Assembly: GCF_013410355.1 (NCBI RefSeq)
Contig: NZ_JACCFI010000001.1
Location: forward strand, 620,001-684,000
From: Agromyces hippuratus
GTDB lineage: Bacteria; Actinomycetota; Actinomycetes; Actinomycetales; Microbacteriaceae
DNA length: 64,000 bases
Direction: 5' to 3'
Below are positions 1 through 8,752 of this stretch, piece after piece; position 1 is the stretch's first letter; every line of letters starts with the position of its first letter. The translations under genes and the position numbers were made by a program. The notes below the pieces were generated by a model. It searched no databases, had not been told where the DNA came from, and was given only the letters and a program-made list of their open reading frames with translations.

Positions 1-622
1 CGGCGAACGCGCCCGCCTCCTGCACGGCCTTGGCGTCGGCCAGCAGCCGCTTGACGCCCTCGCCGCGTCCCTGGATGACGTGGCCGCCGAGGCCGTGCTC
101 GCTCTGCGGCGTGTAGCCGATGTGCGCCATGACCGGGATGCCGGCACCCACGATGCGGCGGATCTGCTTGTGGCTGCGCTCACCGCCCTCGAGCTTCACG
201 GCGTGCGCGCCGGTCTCCTTCATGAACCGCACCGCGGTGTGCAGCGCGTCTTCGGGCCCGTTCTCGTACGAGCCGAACGGCATGTCGGCCACGACGAAGG
301 CGCGCTTGACCGCGCCGGCGACCGCGCGCGTGAGGGGGATCAGCTCGTCGACGGTGACGGGCAGCGTGGTCTCGTAGCCGAAGACGTTGTTGCCGGCCGA
401 GTCGCCGACGAGCAGGAAGTCGATGCCGGCCTCGTCGAAGATGCGAGCGGTGAGCTGGTCGTAGCTCGTGAGCCCCGTGATCTTGATGCCGTCGCGCTTC
501 GCATTCTGGAAGTGCCGGGTGCGCACGCGCTTCGGCCCTCCGGTCGCGGCGGCACCGCCGTAGGGGTTCTGCTCGGTGCCGGCCGACGTGTCGGATGCTG
601 CGTTCTGGGGCTCGCCTGACAT
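1..622 (-). CDS. panB: 3-methyl-2-oxobutanoate hydroxymethyltransferase (partial, 3' end outside window)
   Basis: Ketopantoate hydroxymethyltransferase transfers a one-carbon unit from methylenetetrahydrofolate to 2-oxoisovalerate, the first committed step of pantothenate synthesis in the cytoplasm. Only the N-terminal 207 residues are present; the gene continues beyond base 1. After a Ser/Ala/Gly-rich N-terminal tail come KRVRTRHFQNAKRDG, the metal-site region LLVGDSAGNNVFGYET and the substrate motif AVKLEGGE followed by PVMAHIGYTPQ, all in family order. The ATG at 622 is six bases downstream of a -10-like CAGACT (629-634, read on the minus strand), so the mRNA is probably leaderless. Divergent from glnA2. 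The family call is secure; the missing C-terminus cannot be judged. Confidence 0.93.
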   Translation of the reverse strand, partial: MSGEPQNAASDTSAGTEQNPYGGAAATGGPKRVRTRHFQNAKRDGIKITGLTSYDQLTARIFDEAGIDFLLVGDSAGNNVFGYETTLPVTVDELIPLTRAVAGAVKRAFVVADMPFGSYENGPEDALHTAVRFMKETGAHAVKLEGGERSHKQIRRIVGAGIPVMAHIGYTPQSEHGLGGHVIQGRGEGVKRLLADAKAVQEAGAFA

Positions 623-721
623 GGGGCAAGTCTGGCACACGCGACATCCGGTGCCGCCCTCGCGGAGCGCGCAAGGCAGCACCGCGAGCCAGTACGCTGA
701 GAGGTGCGAGAGAGGGTGTGG

Positions 722-2077
722 ATGGATAAGCAGCGCGACTTCGTTCTTCGCACGATCGAGGAGCGAGGGGTCAAGTTCGTCAGGCTCTGGTTCACCGACG
801 TGGTCGGAACCCTGAAGTCGGTGGCGATCGCACCCGCCGAGGTCGAGGGTGCGTTCACCGAGGGCATCGGCTTCGACGGCTCGGCGATCGAGGGCCTCAG
901 CCGCACGTTCGAGTCCGACCTGCTCGCGTACCCCGATCCGACGACGTTCCAGACGTTGCCGTGGCGCGGAGACATCGACCCCACCGCGCGCATGTTCTGC
1001 GACATCACGACGCCCGACGGCGAGCCCGCCGTCTCCGATCCGCGCAACGTGCTGAAGCGCACCCTCGCGCGTGCGGCCGATCGCGGCTTCACCTTCTACA
1101 CGCACCCCGAGATCGAGTTCTACCTGCTCAAGTCGTCGAAGTACGGCGCCTCGGGCCCCGAGCCCGTCGACTCCGCCGGCTACTTCGACAACGTTCCGGG
1201 CGGCACCGCCCACGACTTCCGTCGTCGTTCGGTGCGCATGCTCGAAGACCTCGGCATCTCGGTCGAGTTCAGCCACCACGAGGCGGGTCCCGGCCAGAAC
1301 GAGATCGACCTGCGGTACGCCGACGCGCTGACCACCGCCGACAACATCATGACGTTCCGCACCGTGATCAAAGAGGTCGCGATCGAGCAGGGCGTCTACG
1401 CGACGTTCATGCCGAAGCCGTTCTCCGGTCAACCCGGCAGCGGCATGCACACCCATATGTCGCTCTTCGAGGGCGATGCCAACGCCTTCTACGAGGCCGG
1501 TGCGCAGTACCAGCTCTCCAAGGTCGGCCGGCAGTTCATCGCCGGGCTGCTGACCCACGCTCCCGAGATCACGGCCGTCACCAACCAGTTCGTGAACTCG
1601 TACAAGCGCCTGTGGGGCGGCGTCGGGCCCGACAAGCTCGCCGAGGCGCCCAGCTTCGTCTGCTGGGGGCACAACAATCGTTCGGCGCTCGTGCGGGTGC
1701 CGTTGTACAAGCCCGGCAAGGGGCAGAGCGCCCGCGTCGAGTACCGTGCGATCGACTCCGCGGCGAACCCCTATCTCGCGTTCTCGCTGCTCCTCGCTGC
1801 GGGCATGAAGGGCATCGAAGAGGGCTACGAGCTCCCGCCCGAGGCCGAAGACGACGTGTGGGCGCTGACCGATCGTGAGCGACGGGCGCTCGGCTACGAC
1901 CCACTGCCCGCGAGCCTCGACCACGCGGTCCAGCTCATGGAGGAGTCGGAGCTCGTCGCCGAGACGCTCGGCGAGCAGGTCTTCAACTACGTGCTGGCGA
2001 ACAAGCGGGCCGAGTGGCGCGACTACCGCTCGGAGGTCACTCCGTTCGAGCTGAAGCGCAACCTCGAGATCCTCTGA
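722..2077 (+). CDS. glnA2: Glutamine synthetase type I, GlnA2-like
   Basis: Forms glutamine from glutamate, ammonia and ATP, as a cytoplasmic dodecamer in GSI enzymes. The 451-residue product has the GS beta-grasp domain at the N-terminus (GFDGSAIEGL) and the catalytic domain with SGMHTHMSLF, the NNRSALVRVP region and EYRAIDSAANPYLAF. It is shorter than GlnA1 of this window, and the adenylylation tyrosine region reads DVWALTD (Trp380 where Tyr would be), so it should not be controlled by GlnE. ATG 722 is preceded by a GAGAGAGG ribosome site. An in-frame GTG at 704 lies five bases after a TACGCT hexamer (693-698) and could be a leaderless start adding six residues. glnE follows after eight bases, as in mycobacteria. 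Its true physiological substrate could differ, since some GlnA paralogues act on polyamines. Confidence 0.9.
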   Translation: MDKQRDFVLRTIEERGVKFVRLWFTDVVGTLKSVAIAPAEVEGAFTEGIGFDGSAIEGLSRTFESDLLAYPDPTTFQTLPWRGDIDPTARMFCDITTPDGEPAVSDPRNVLKRTLARAADRGFTFYTHPEIEFYLLKSSKYGASGPEPVDSAGYFDNVPGGTAHDFRRRSVRMLEDLGISVEFSHHEAGPGQNEIDLRYADALTTADNIMTFRTVIKEVAIEQGVYATFMPKPFSGQPGSGMHTHMSLFEGDANAFYEAGAQYQLSKVGRQFIAGLLTHAPEITAVTNQFVNSYKRLWGGVGPDKLAEAPSFVCWGHNNRSALVRVPLYKPGKGQSARVEYRAIDSAANPYLAFSLLLAAGMKGIEEGYELPPEAEDDVWALTDRERRALGYDPLPASLDHAVQLMEESELVAETLGEQVFNYVLANKRAEWRDYRSEVTPFELKRNLEIL

Positions 2078-2085
2078 CGCATCGG

Positions 2086-5000
2086 ATGTCTCGTCAGGCC
2101 CCCACGCTCGGAAGAGTCGCTCGTGCGGGCTTCGTCGAGCTGAGCGGCGCCGCAGCGGCGCTCGAGTCGCTGTCGGCGTCCACCGGTGTCGCCGCGGACT
2201 CGCTGCTCGAGGTGTTCGCGCAGGCCGCCGACCCCGACGAGGCGCTCGCGGTCGTCGCGCGACTCCACGAACAGGCGCCGACCGAGCTCGCCGGCGTCCT
2301 CGATCATGAGAACGCCGCGGCGCGCCTGGTGCGACTCGTCGGAGCCTCGCGCGGATTCGCCGACTTCCTGCTGCGGCATCCGTCGGACCTCGCATCGTTC
2401 GCGCAGGTGCCGGTCGCTCCGCCGAGCGTCGCAGAGGCACGAGCATCGCTGCTCGCCGCGCTCGACGCGGTCACCGCCCCGCCGGCGGACCTCCCCGAAG
2501 CGGCGGCGAGGGCGATCCGCATCCGGTACCGACGGCTCCTCGCGGACATCGCGGTGTACGACCTCACCCGCGCCGACGCGGTCGACGTGGTCGACGTCGT
2601 GGCAGCCGGCCTCGCCGATCTGGCCGGCGCCACGCTCGATGCAGCGCTTGCGGCCGCTCGTCGCGTGATCGGGCGGGCACCGGGGGAGCCCGCAGCACCG
2701 GGACGGTACCCGGCCGCCGAGGTCGAGGCCACGAGGCTCGCCGTCATCGGCATGGGCAAGGCCGGGGCCCGTGAGCTCAACTACGTGAGCGACGTCGACG
2801 TCATCTTCGTCGCCGAATCCGCCGACGAAGACGTGGTCTCGACCGCGCGAGCGCTCGACATCGCCACCCGCCTCGCCATGCTGACGATGCGCATCATCGG
2901 CGAGCCCGGCATCGAGCCGCCGCTGTGGGAGGTCGACCCGAACCTCCGCCCCGAGGGCAAGGACGGCGCACTCGTGCGCACGCTCGAGTCGCACCTGCAG
3001 TACTACGACCGGTGGGCGAAGAGCTGGGAGTTCCAGGCACTCCTCAAGGCCCGCCCGCTCGCCGGCGACCTCGAGCTCGGCGGCCGATACATCGAGGGCG
3101 TCGCGCCGAAGGTGTGGTCGAGTTCGAGCCGAGAGGGCTTCGTCGAGTCAGTTCAGGCGATGCGCGAGCGCGTCACCGAGCACATCCCCGCCGACGAGGT
3201 CGACGTGCAGATCAAGCTCGGCCCGGGCGGCATCCGCGACATCGAGTTCACGGTGCAGCTGCTGCAGCTCGTGCACGGCGCCTCCGACGACGGCATCCAC
3301 CAGCGGGGCACGCTGCCCGCCCTCGCGGCACTCGCGGAGCTCGGCTACGTCGGGCGGGAGGAGGCGGCCGAGTTCGCGCGCGACTACCGGGTGCTGCGCG
3401 TGCTCGAGCACCGGGTGCAGCTCGAGCGGTTGCGCCGCACGCACCTCATGCCGCGCGACGAGCACCGACTCCGCGTCCTGGCCCGTGCGTCGGGGCTCGG
3501 CCGCACGGCTGATGAACTCAGGGCGGTGTGGCTCGCCACGCGCCAACGCGTGCGCGGCCTGCACGAACGACTCTTCTACCGGCCGCTGCTGTCGGCCGTG
3601 GCGGCGCTGCCCGCATCCGGTCTCGGGCTCACCAGCGTGCAGGCGGAGGCTCGACTCGCGGCGATCGGGTTCCGCGACCCGCGCGGTGCGCTCGCGCACA
3701 TCGCGGCGCTCACCACCGGTGTGTCGCGGCGCGCGCAGATCCAGCGCAACCTCATGCCGGTGCTCATCTCCTGGTTCGCCGACGGCACCGACCCCGACTT
3801 CGGGCTGCTCTCGTTCCGGCGCCTCAGCGACACCCTCGGCACCACCCACTGGTATCTGCGGCTGCTCCGCGACTCCTCCGACGCGGCGCTGCGGCTCACG
3901 CGGGTGCTCTCGGGCTCACGCTTCGCCGCCGAGTTGCTCGAGCGCAGCCCCGAATCGGTGGCCTGGCTCGAAGACCTCGACGAGCTGCGGCCGCGATCGA
4001 TCGCCGCGCTCGAAGACGAAGGCCGGGCGGTGCTCCGTCGGCACGAGGAACCCGACGTCGCGGCCAAGATCTTCCGCGCCATCCGCCGCCGCGAGGTGCT
4101 GCGGCTCGCGCTCTCCGGAATCCTCGACGTCTGCACCGTCGAAGAACTCGGCCACGCCCTCAGCGACGTCACCGAGAACCACATCGCCGCCCTCGTCGCC
4201 GCGATCCGCGGCGGCGAGCCCGACGGTATCGAGTTCGCCGTGATCGGCATGGGCCGCTTCGGCGGCCGCGAGCTCGGCATCGGTTCCGACGCCGACATCA
4301 TCTACGTCTACCGGGCGACGGATGCCGCGGCCGACGCCGCACATTCGCGGGCGCTGCGCATCGTCGCCGAACTCGTGCGTCTCAGCGAAGACGCGCGGCT
4401 GCCCTTCGACCTCGACGCCGACCTCCGCCCCGAGGGACGCAACGGCGTCGTCGCCCGCTCGCTCGACGCCTACCGTGCGTACTACGCGAGGTGGTCGCTG
4501 ACGTGGGAGGCGCAGGCGCTGCTGCGAGCCCGCGGGGTGGCGGGCAACCTGCCGCTCATCGAGGAGTTCACCGACCTCGCTGACACCGTGCGCTATCCCG
4601 AGTCGATCAGCGAACGCGACGTGCGAGAGGTCAAGCGCATCAAGGCTCGCGTCGAGAACGAACGACTGCCGCAGGGAGCCGATCCGAACCGGCACCTGAA
4701 GCTCGGGCGCGGATCGCTCTCCGATGTCGAATGGTTCGTGCAGCTCATCCAACTGCAGCACGCCGCCGCCGTTCCCGCGCTGCGCACGACGTCGACGCTC
4801 GACGCCCTCGCCGCAGCGGTCGAGCACGGGCTCGTCGAGGCATCCGATGCCGAAACGCTGCGCGCCGCGTGGGTGTTCGCCTCGCGCGCCCGTTCGGCGC
4901 TCACCCTCTGGCTCGACCGCACCACCGACGTGCTGCCCGTCGAGCGATCGCAGCTCGAGGGCGTCGCCCGCATCATGGGCTACCCGCCTGGATCGGCGAC

Positions 5001-5103
5001 ACAGCTCGAACAGGACTATCTGCATGTCACCCGGCGCGCCCGCGCCGTCTTCGATCGCGGCTTCTACGGGGTCGAGCCCCGGCGTGAGCCGTCCATCGGC
5101 TGA
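2086..5103 (+). CDS. glnE: Bifunctional glutamine synthetase adenylyltransferase/deadenylyltransferase
   Basis: GlnE attaches AMP to, and phosphorolytically removes it from, a tyrosine of GlnA1, adjusting its activity to nitrogen status. The 1005-residue protein has the two nucleotidyltransferase domains of the family. The N-terminal deadenylylase domain has GMGKAGARELNYVSDVDVIF near residues 220-240, and the C-terminal adenylylase domain has GMGRFGGRELGIGSDADIIY near 719-741; each is followed by a helical LRPEG.(D/N)G region and a KLG.G.(I/L).D(I/V)E motif. ATG 2086 lies eight bases after the glnA2 stop, so the two are probably co-transcribed. Length is typical. The target tyrosine is present in the convergent glnA1 (Tyr402). 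Confidence 0.97.
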   Translation: MSRQAPTLGRVARAGFVELSGAAAALESLSASTGVAADSLLEVFAQAADPDEALAVVARLHEQAPTELAGVLDHENAAARLVRLVGASRGFADFLLRHPSDLASFAQVPVAPPSVAEARASLLAALDAVTAPPADLPEAAARAIRIRYRRLLADIAVYDLTRADAVDVVDVVAAGLADLAGATLDAALAAARRVIGRAPGEPAAPGRYPAAEVEATRLAVIGMGKAGARELNYVSDVDVIFVAESADEDVVSTARALDIATRLAMLTMRIIGEPGIEPPLWEVDPNLRPEGKDGALVRTLESHLQYYDRWAKSWEFQALLKARPLAGDLELGGRYIEGVAPKVWSSSSREGFVESVQAMRERVTEHIPADEVDVQIKLGPGGIRDIEFTVQLLQLVHGASDDGIHQRGTLPALAALAELGYVGREEAAEFARDYRVLRVLEHRVQLERLRRTHLMPRDEHRLRVLARASGLGRTADELRAVWLATRQRVRGLHERLFYRPLLSAVAALPASGLGLTSVQAEARLAAIGFRDPRGALAHIAALTTGVSRRAQIQRNLMPVLISWFADGTDPDFGLLSFRRLSDTLGTTHWYLRLLRDSSDAALRLTRVLSGSRFAAELLERSPESVAWLEDLDELRPRSIAALEDEGRAVLRRHEEPDVAAKIFRAIRRREVLRLALSGILDVCTVEELGHALSDVTENHIAALVAAIRGGEPDGIEFAVIGMGRFGGRELGIGSDADIIYVYRATDAAADAAHSRALRIVAELVRLSEDARLPFDLDADLRPEGRNGVVARSLDAYRAYYARWSLTWEAQALLRARGVAGNLPLIEEFTDLADTVRYPESISERDVREVKRIKARVENERLPQGADPNRHLKLGRGSLSDVEWFVQLIQLQHAAAVPALRTTSTLDALAAAVEHGLVEASDAETLRAAWVFASRARSALTLWLDRTTDVLPVERSQLEGVARIMGYPPGSATQLEQDYLHVTRRARAVFDRGFYGVEPRREPSIG

Positions 5104-5178
5104 GCGGCACCCGGATCTCGAGAGCGGCGACATGGTCGACCGGTCGTCGCGTCGCAACGCGTCGCCGGGAAACGACGA

Positions 5179-5212
5179 ATGGGCCCGCCCCGCCGAAGCG
5201 GTGCGGGCCCAT
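5179..5212. terminator. Bidirectional hairpin between glnE and glnA1
   Basis: A 10-bp perfect stem (5179-5188 with 5203-5212) is extended by a second CCGC/GCGG stem closing a CGAA tetraloop. It lies between the convergent ends of glnE and glnA1. There is no T-run, as is common for actinobacterial terminators. Confidence 0.8.
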
Positions 5213-5284
5213 CCAGGCCGGATCCTTACGACTGCAGGGGGGATGCAGGTTCGGATCCTGGGGACTGCAGAGGGGGCTGCAGGA

Positions 5285-6709
5285 TCAGACGCCGTAGTAG
5301 AGCTCGAACTCGAACGGGTGAGGACGCAGAGCCAGCGGCTTCAGCTCCTTCTCGCGCTTGAAGTCGATCCACGTCTCGATGAGCTCCTTGGTGAACACGC
5401 CGCCCTCGAGGAGGAAGTCGTGGTCGGCCTCGAGCGCCGCGAGGGCCTCGCCGAGCGAGCCGGGGACCTGCGGGATCGCCTTGGCCTCCTCGGGCGGGAG
5501 CTCGTAGAGGTCCTTGTCGACGGGCTCGTGCGGCTCGATGCGGTTCTTGATGCCGTCGAGGCCGGCCATGAGCTGCGCGGCGAACGCGAGGTAGGGGTTG
5601 CCCGAGGCATCCGGAGCGCGGAACTCGATGCGCTTGGCCTTCGGGTTGGTGCCGGTGATCGGGATGCGGATGGACGCCGAACGGTTGCCCGCCGAGTACA
5701 CCAGGTTCACGGGCGCCTCGAAGCCGGGCACCAGACGGTGGTACGAGTTCACCGTCGGGTTCGTGAAGGCGAGCACCGCGGGGGCGTGCTTCAGCAGGCC
5801 GCCGATGTACCAGCGCGCGAGGTCGGAGAGACCGCCGTAGCCGGCCTCGTCGTAGAAGAGCGGCTTGCCCTCGCTCCAGAGCGACTGGTGGGTGTGCATG
5901 CCCGAGCCGTTGTCGCCGAAGATCGGCTTCGGCATGAACGTCGCCGTCTTGCCCCACTGCTCGGCGGTGTTCTTGACGATGTACTTGAACTTCAGGATGT
6001 CGTCGGCTGCGGCGACCATCGTGTCGAAGCGGTAGTTGATCTCGGCCTGGCCGCCGGTGCCCACCTCGTGGTGCGAGCGCTCGAGGATGAGGCCTGCGTC
6101 GATGAGCTTGAGGCAGATGTCGTCGCGCAGGTCGGCCTGCTTGTCGACGGGGGAGACGGGGAAGTAGCCGCCCTTGTAGGGGGTCTTGTTGCCGAGGTTT
6201 CCGCCCTCTTCGACGCGGCCCGAGTTCCAGGCGCCCTCTTCGGAGTCGACCGAGTAGAAGCTCGAGTGCTGGTTGACCTCGTAGCGCACGTCGTCGAAGA
6301 TGTAGAACTCGGCCTCGGGGGCGAAGAACGCGGTGTCGGCGATGCCGGTCGACGCGAGGTACTTCTCGGCCTTCTTGGCGACCTGACGCGGGTCCTTCGA
6401 GTAGATCTCGCCGTTGCGCGGGTTGTAGATGTCGAAGACCATGATGAGCGTGCGCTCAGCGCGGAACGCGTCGATGTACGCGGTCGTCACGTCGGGGATG
6501 AGCTGCATGTCGGACTCGTGGATGTTCGCGAAGCCGCGGATCGAGGAGCCGTCGAACAGCTGGCCGACGGTGAAGAACTCTTCATCGACAGTGGAGGCCG
6601 GGATGTTGAAGTGCTGCTGCACGCCCGGAAGATCGGTGAAGCGGATGTCGAGGAACTTGACATCCGTCTCCTTGATGAACTTGAGAACTTCGGACGAATC
6701 GCTGAACAT
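5285..6709 (-). CDS. glnA: Glutamine synthetase type I, adenylylation-controlled
   Basis: Main ammonium-assimilating glutamine synthetase, 474 residues, the usual GlnA1 length. The N-terminal beta-grasp has LFDGSSIRGF; the catalytic domain has GSGMHTHQSLW, AGNRSASIRIP and EFRAPDASGNPYLAFAA. The loop DLYELPPEE contains Tyr402, the residue modified by GlnE in this enzyme class, so activity should be switched off by adenylylation. ATG 6709 is the only good start; a GGAG sequence lies 12-15 bases upstream. A complete GlnR operator lies about 70-110 bases upstream, so transcription is probably controlled by the nitrogen regulator GlnR. Divergent from the RDD membrane protein and convergent with glnE. 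Confidence 0.97.
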   Translation of the reverse strand: MFSDSSEVLKFIKETDVKFLDIRFTDLPGVQQHFNIPASTVDEEFFTVGQLFDGSSIRGFANIHESDMQLIPDVTTAYIDAFRAERTLIMVFDIYNPRNGEIYSKDPRQVAKKAEKYLASTGIADTAFFAPEAEFYIFDDVRYEVNQHSSFYSVDSEEGAWNSGRVEEGGNLGNKTPYKGGYFPVSPVDKQADLRDDICLKLIDAGLILERSHHEVGTGGQAEINYRFDTMVAAADDILKFKYIVKNTAEQWGKTATFMPKPIFGDNGSGMHTHQSLWSEGKPLFYDEAGYGGLSDLARWYIGGLLKHAPAVLAFTNPTVNSYHRLVPGFEAPVNLVYSAGNRSASIRIPITGTNPKAKRIEFRAPDASGNPYLAFAAQLMAGLDGIKNRIEPHEPVDKDLYELPPEEAKAIPQVPGSLGEALAALEADHDFLLEGGVFTKELIETWIDFKREKELKPLALRPHPFEFELYYGV

Positions 6710-6780
6710 GTTTGCGCAGTCTCCAAGAGGACTAGAACCGGACGGACTTTCACAGCCGGTAGCGACGCTAGCCGGGTGCC

Positions 6781-6818
6781 GTTTCCCTGCCGTGACCGGA
6801 ATGTTTCGGCCATGTTAC
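6781..6818 (-). promoter_or_regulatory. GlnR operator upstream of glnA1 (four half-sites)
   Basis: Read on the minus strand the sequence is GTAAC-n6-GAAAC-n6-GTCAC-n6-GAAAC, an exact match in spacing and bases to the actinobacterial GlnR consensus gTnAC-n6-GaAAC-n6-GtnAC-n6-GAAAC. It lies 72-109 bases upstream of the glnA1 ATG, a normal activator position. It also sits just upstream of the RDD promoter hexamer (6835-6840), so one site could affect both genes. Confidence 0.88.
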
Positions 6819-6834
6819 GCCCAGTAGGGCTCGG

Positions 6835-6840
6835 TAGACT
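6835..6840 (+). promoter_or_regulatory. -10 hexamer TAGACT of the RDD gene, leaderless
   Basis: TAGACT ends six bases before GTG 6847. This places the expected transcription start at or next to the start codon, a pattern repeated at many genes in the window. Confidence 0.6.
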
Positions 6841-6846
6841 CTTCTG

Positions 6847-7281
6847 GTGCCTGACGCGAAACCCCAGACCTTCGGAGACCTCGAGCCGAGTCGATGGCCG
6901 GGGGAGCGCCTCGGACTGCCGGCCGAAGGGCGCGGGTCCGTGGCCCGACCCGGTCGCCGCATCGCCGCACTGCTCGTCGACTGGGCGAGCGCCATGCTGA
7001 TCTCGCTGCTCTTCACGCCCTACGAGTCCGCCGCGTACACCTGGGTCACGCCCCTCGTGTTCGCCGTGCTGCAGATCGTCTTCATCCCGACCATCGGCGG
7101 CAGCCTCGGGCATCGCCTGCTGGGCATGCGGGTCATTCCGCTCGAGGGCGGATGGATCGGCGTCCGGCGCCCCGTCGTGCGCACCGCGCTGCTCCTGATC
7201 GTCATTCCGGCGCTCGTCTGGGATTCCGACCAGCGCGGCTTCCACGACAAGGTCGCCGGCACGGTGCTCATCCGCTACTAG
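6847..7281 (+). CDS. Small RDD-family membrane protein
   Basis: A 144-residue integral membrane protein of the RDD family, whose molecular function is mostly unknown. After about 30 soluble residues, ARPGRRIAALLVDW carries the Arg and Asp that name the family. Three hydrophobic segments follow (around residues 38-58, 62-84 and 104-122), then a basic FHDKVAGT end typical of RDD proteins. The GTG start lies six bases after a TAGACT hexamer with no ribosome site, so the mRNA is probably leaderless. An RDD gene divergent from glnA is a common actinobacterial arrangement, but I can infer no direct role in nitrogen metabolism. Confidence 0.85.
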   Translation: MPDAKPQTFGDLEPSRWPGERLGLPAEGRGSVARPGRRIAALLVDWASAMLISLLFTPYESAAYTWVTPLVFAVLQIVFIPTIGGSLGHRLLGMRVIPLEGGWIGVRRPVVRTALLLIVIPALVWDSDQRGFHDKVAGTVLIRY

Positions 7282-7294
7282 GCTCGACGAGCCT
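7280..7294. terminator. Short hairpin after the RDD gene
   Basis: AGGCTCG and CGAGCCT flank a single base, so an actual stem would be about five pairs with a wider loop. It begins inside the RDD stop codon and lies between convergent genes. A weak terminator at best. Confidence 0.4.
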
Positions 7295-7308
7295 CTCGCG
7301 ACTCCGGT

Positions 7309-7887
7309 TCACTGGCCGCGCAGACTCCGCAATCCGAGCACGGCCGCGAGCGGTTTCACCAGTGCGAGCTCACCGAGCCGGTGGTCCTCGGCGCGCACGA
7401 GTCGTTCTGCGAGGTCGGGCCGCAGCTTCCACAGGTGCGCTCGGCCCTTCTCGGCGTGGAGCGAATTGGACACGATCTTGATCGCGTCCGCGTCTTCGAG
7501 GAACGGGATCGCGTTCTGGATGTTCTCCCAGGTGGTCGAACTGTCGCAGTCGAGTCGGATCGGCCCCGTGCTGCCGCGTCGTCGGGCGTAGCCGGCCATC
7601 AGCTCAGCCTCGGGGACGGAGCTGGCCACGCCGCCGCCGCACAGCACGAGCACGCTCTCCGAGGCGCGCGGATCCTGCGAGCGGAGCCCGGCGCGAACCC
7701 GGTAGCGGTTCAAGAGGTTCGCTCGCGTGCCGCGATTCCGGTACCCGAGGACGACGACTGCCTCAGAGGTACCCGACCGTGCCGCGGTACCGAGCCTCCG
7801 GCCGTTCGATCGGTGGTGGATGAACTCCGCCCAGGCGATGACGCCGGCGATGGTCGCGACTGGTACGACGAGAGGAAGAAGACGCAC
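7309..7887 (-). CDS. ElyC/SanA/YdcF-family protein (DUF218)
   Basis: A 192-residue protein with one N-terminal membrane anchor (about residues 3-21) and a DUF218 domain. The domain shows the VVLGYRNRGT strand-loop, the RVRAGL helix, the LVLCGGG turn, PEAELM, and the acidic CDSSTTWENIQNA motif followed by IVSNSLHAEKGRAHLW. In other bacteria SanA/ElyC proteins affect envelope integrity or undecaprenyl-lipid metabolism; the activity here is unknown. The start codon is GTG 7887, six bases after TAGCCT (7894-7899), consistent with leaderless expression. Convergent with the RDD gene. Confidence 0.82.
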   Translation of the reverse strand: MRLLPLVVPVATIAGVIAWAEFIHHRSNGRRLGTAARSGTSEAVVVLGYRNRGTRANLLNRYRVRAGLRSQDPRASESVLVLCGGGVASSVPEAELMAGYARRRGSTGPIRLDCDSSTTWENIQNAIPFLEDADAIKIVSNSLHAEKGRAHLWKLRPDLAERLVRAEDHRLGELALVKPLAAVLGLRSLRGQ

Positions 7888-7961
7888 TCCGCGAGGCTAC
7901 CGCCGTGGAAGGTGAAGCAGGCGAAAGCAACGAGCCGCAGCCTTCCTCGGCCGTACAACGA

Positions 7962-7995
7962 GAACGCGGCCTCCGTCGTGACGGAGGCCGCGTTC
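7962..7995. terminator. Strong hairpin at the end of the DUF4191 gene
   Basis: A 16-bp perfect inverted repeat (7962-7977 with 7980-7995), beginning 18 bases beyond the DUF4191 stop in the direction of transcription. A GTTT follows on the plus strand. It would separate DUF4191 from the ElyC-like gene. Confidence 0.85.
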
Positions 7996-8013
7996 GTTTC
8001 GCTCAGTACCTGG

Positions 8014-8727
8014 TCAGCGCATCTTGCCGCGCTGGGGCCGGGCCTTCATCGGGTCGATGCCCTTCGGGATCGGCAGCGACGTCTGGAGCGAGTTGAGTCG
8101 ATTGGAGACGGCCAGCACCTCAGGCTTGGTGAGGGCCTTCTTGGTCTTGCGCAGCGCCGCAGGGAGCTTGTGGAGGGCGATCGACCCCTCGTCGTCGCCG
8201 ACCGAGAGCTGCATGACGGGAACGTTCGGCAGGATGCGGGCGACCTTGCGCTGCTCGTCGTCGAGCATGCGCTTCGTGCGCGAGGAGGGGCCCTCGCTGA
8301 TGAGGGCGACGCCGCCGCGGCCGACGGCGCGATAGACGGCGTCCTGCGTCTTGCCGTTGACGGCGACGGGCATCTCGTTGCCGACCCATCCGCCGCGAAG
8401 GCCGCTGCGGAGCACCGCGCCGACCGCGCCGGGCTGGCCCTCGATCTGCGAGTACGCGGCGCGCTCGGCGCGACGGCCGAGGATCACGAGTGCGATGAGG
8501 AGGCCGGCGAGCACGCCCGCGACGACCCAGAGGGCGATCGTGAAGCCGTTGCCCTCGCTCAGCCAGAGCGCGAGGCCGAGGCTCACGAGCACGGGGGCGA
8601 GGAAGCCGAGGAGCATCAGCCACTGCGCGGTGGAATCGTAGCGGCGGGTCATCTGGAAGACCTGCCACATCTGCTTCATGCGGCCGGGCTCCTTCTGAGC
8701 CTTCGATGCGTCCTTGGTACGTGCCAT
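8014..8727 (-). CDS. DUF4191 membrane protein
   Basis: A 237-residue protein of DUF4191, a conserved actinobacterial family of unknown function. A basic N-terminus is followed by two transmembrane segments (about residues 35-56 and 62-83) and a C-terminal soluble domain of about 150 residues. Orthologues commonly sit next to lipA/lipB, as here, which hints at a link with lipoylation or with the adjacent envelope, but no catalytic motif is visible. ATG 8727 lies seven bases after TATCCT (8735-8740, minus strand). A GAGGA also sits there but is too close to the ATG to act as a ribosome site, so leaderless initiation is more likely. Confidence 0.85.
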   Translation of the reverse strand: MARTKDASKAQKEPGRMKQMWQVFQMTRRYDSTAQWLMLLGFLAPVLVSLGLALWLSEGNGFTIALWVVAGVLAGLLIALVILGRRAERAAYSQIEGQPGAVGAVLRSGLRGGWVGNEMPVAVNGKTQDAVYRAVGRGGVALISEGPSSRTKRMLDDEQRKVARILPNVPVMQLSVGDDEGSIALHKLPAALRKTKKALTKPEVLAVSNRLNSLQTSLPIPKGIDPMKARPQRGKMR

Positions 8728-8752
8728 GTCCTCAAGGATACCGGCGCGGAGG

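Noticed and set aside
4724..7000. A 758-codon plus-strand open frame across the end of glnE and glnA1
   Set aside because: It is antisense to glnA1 and out of frame with glnE. High GC produces long shadow frames; both real genes have clear motifs.
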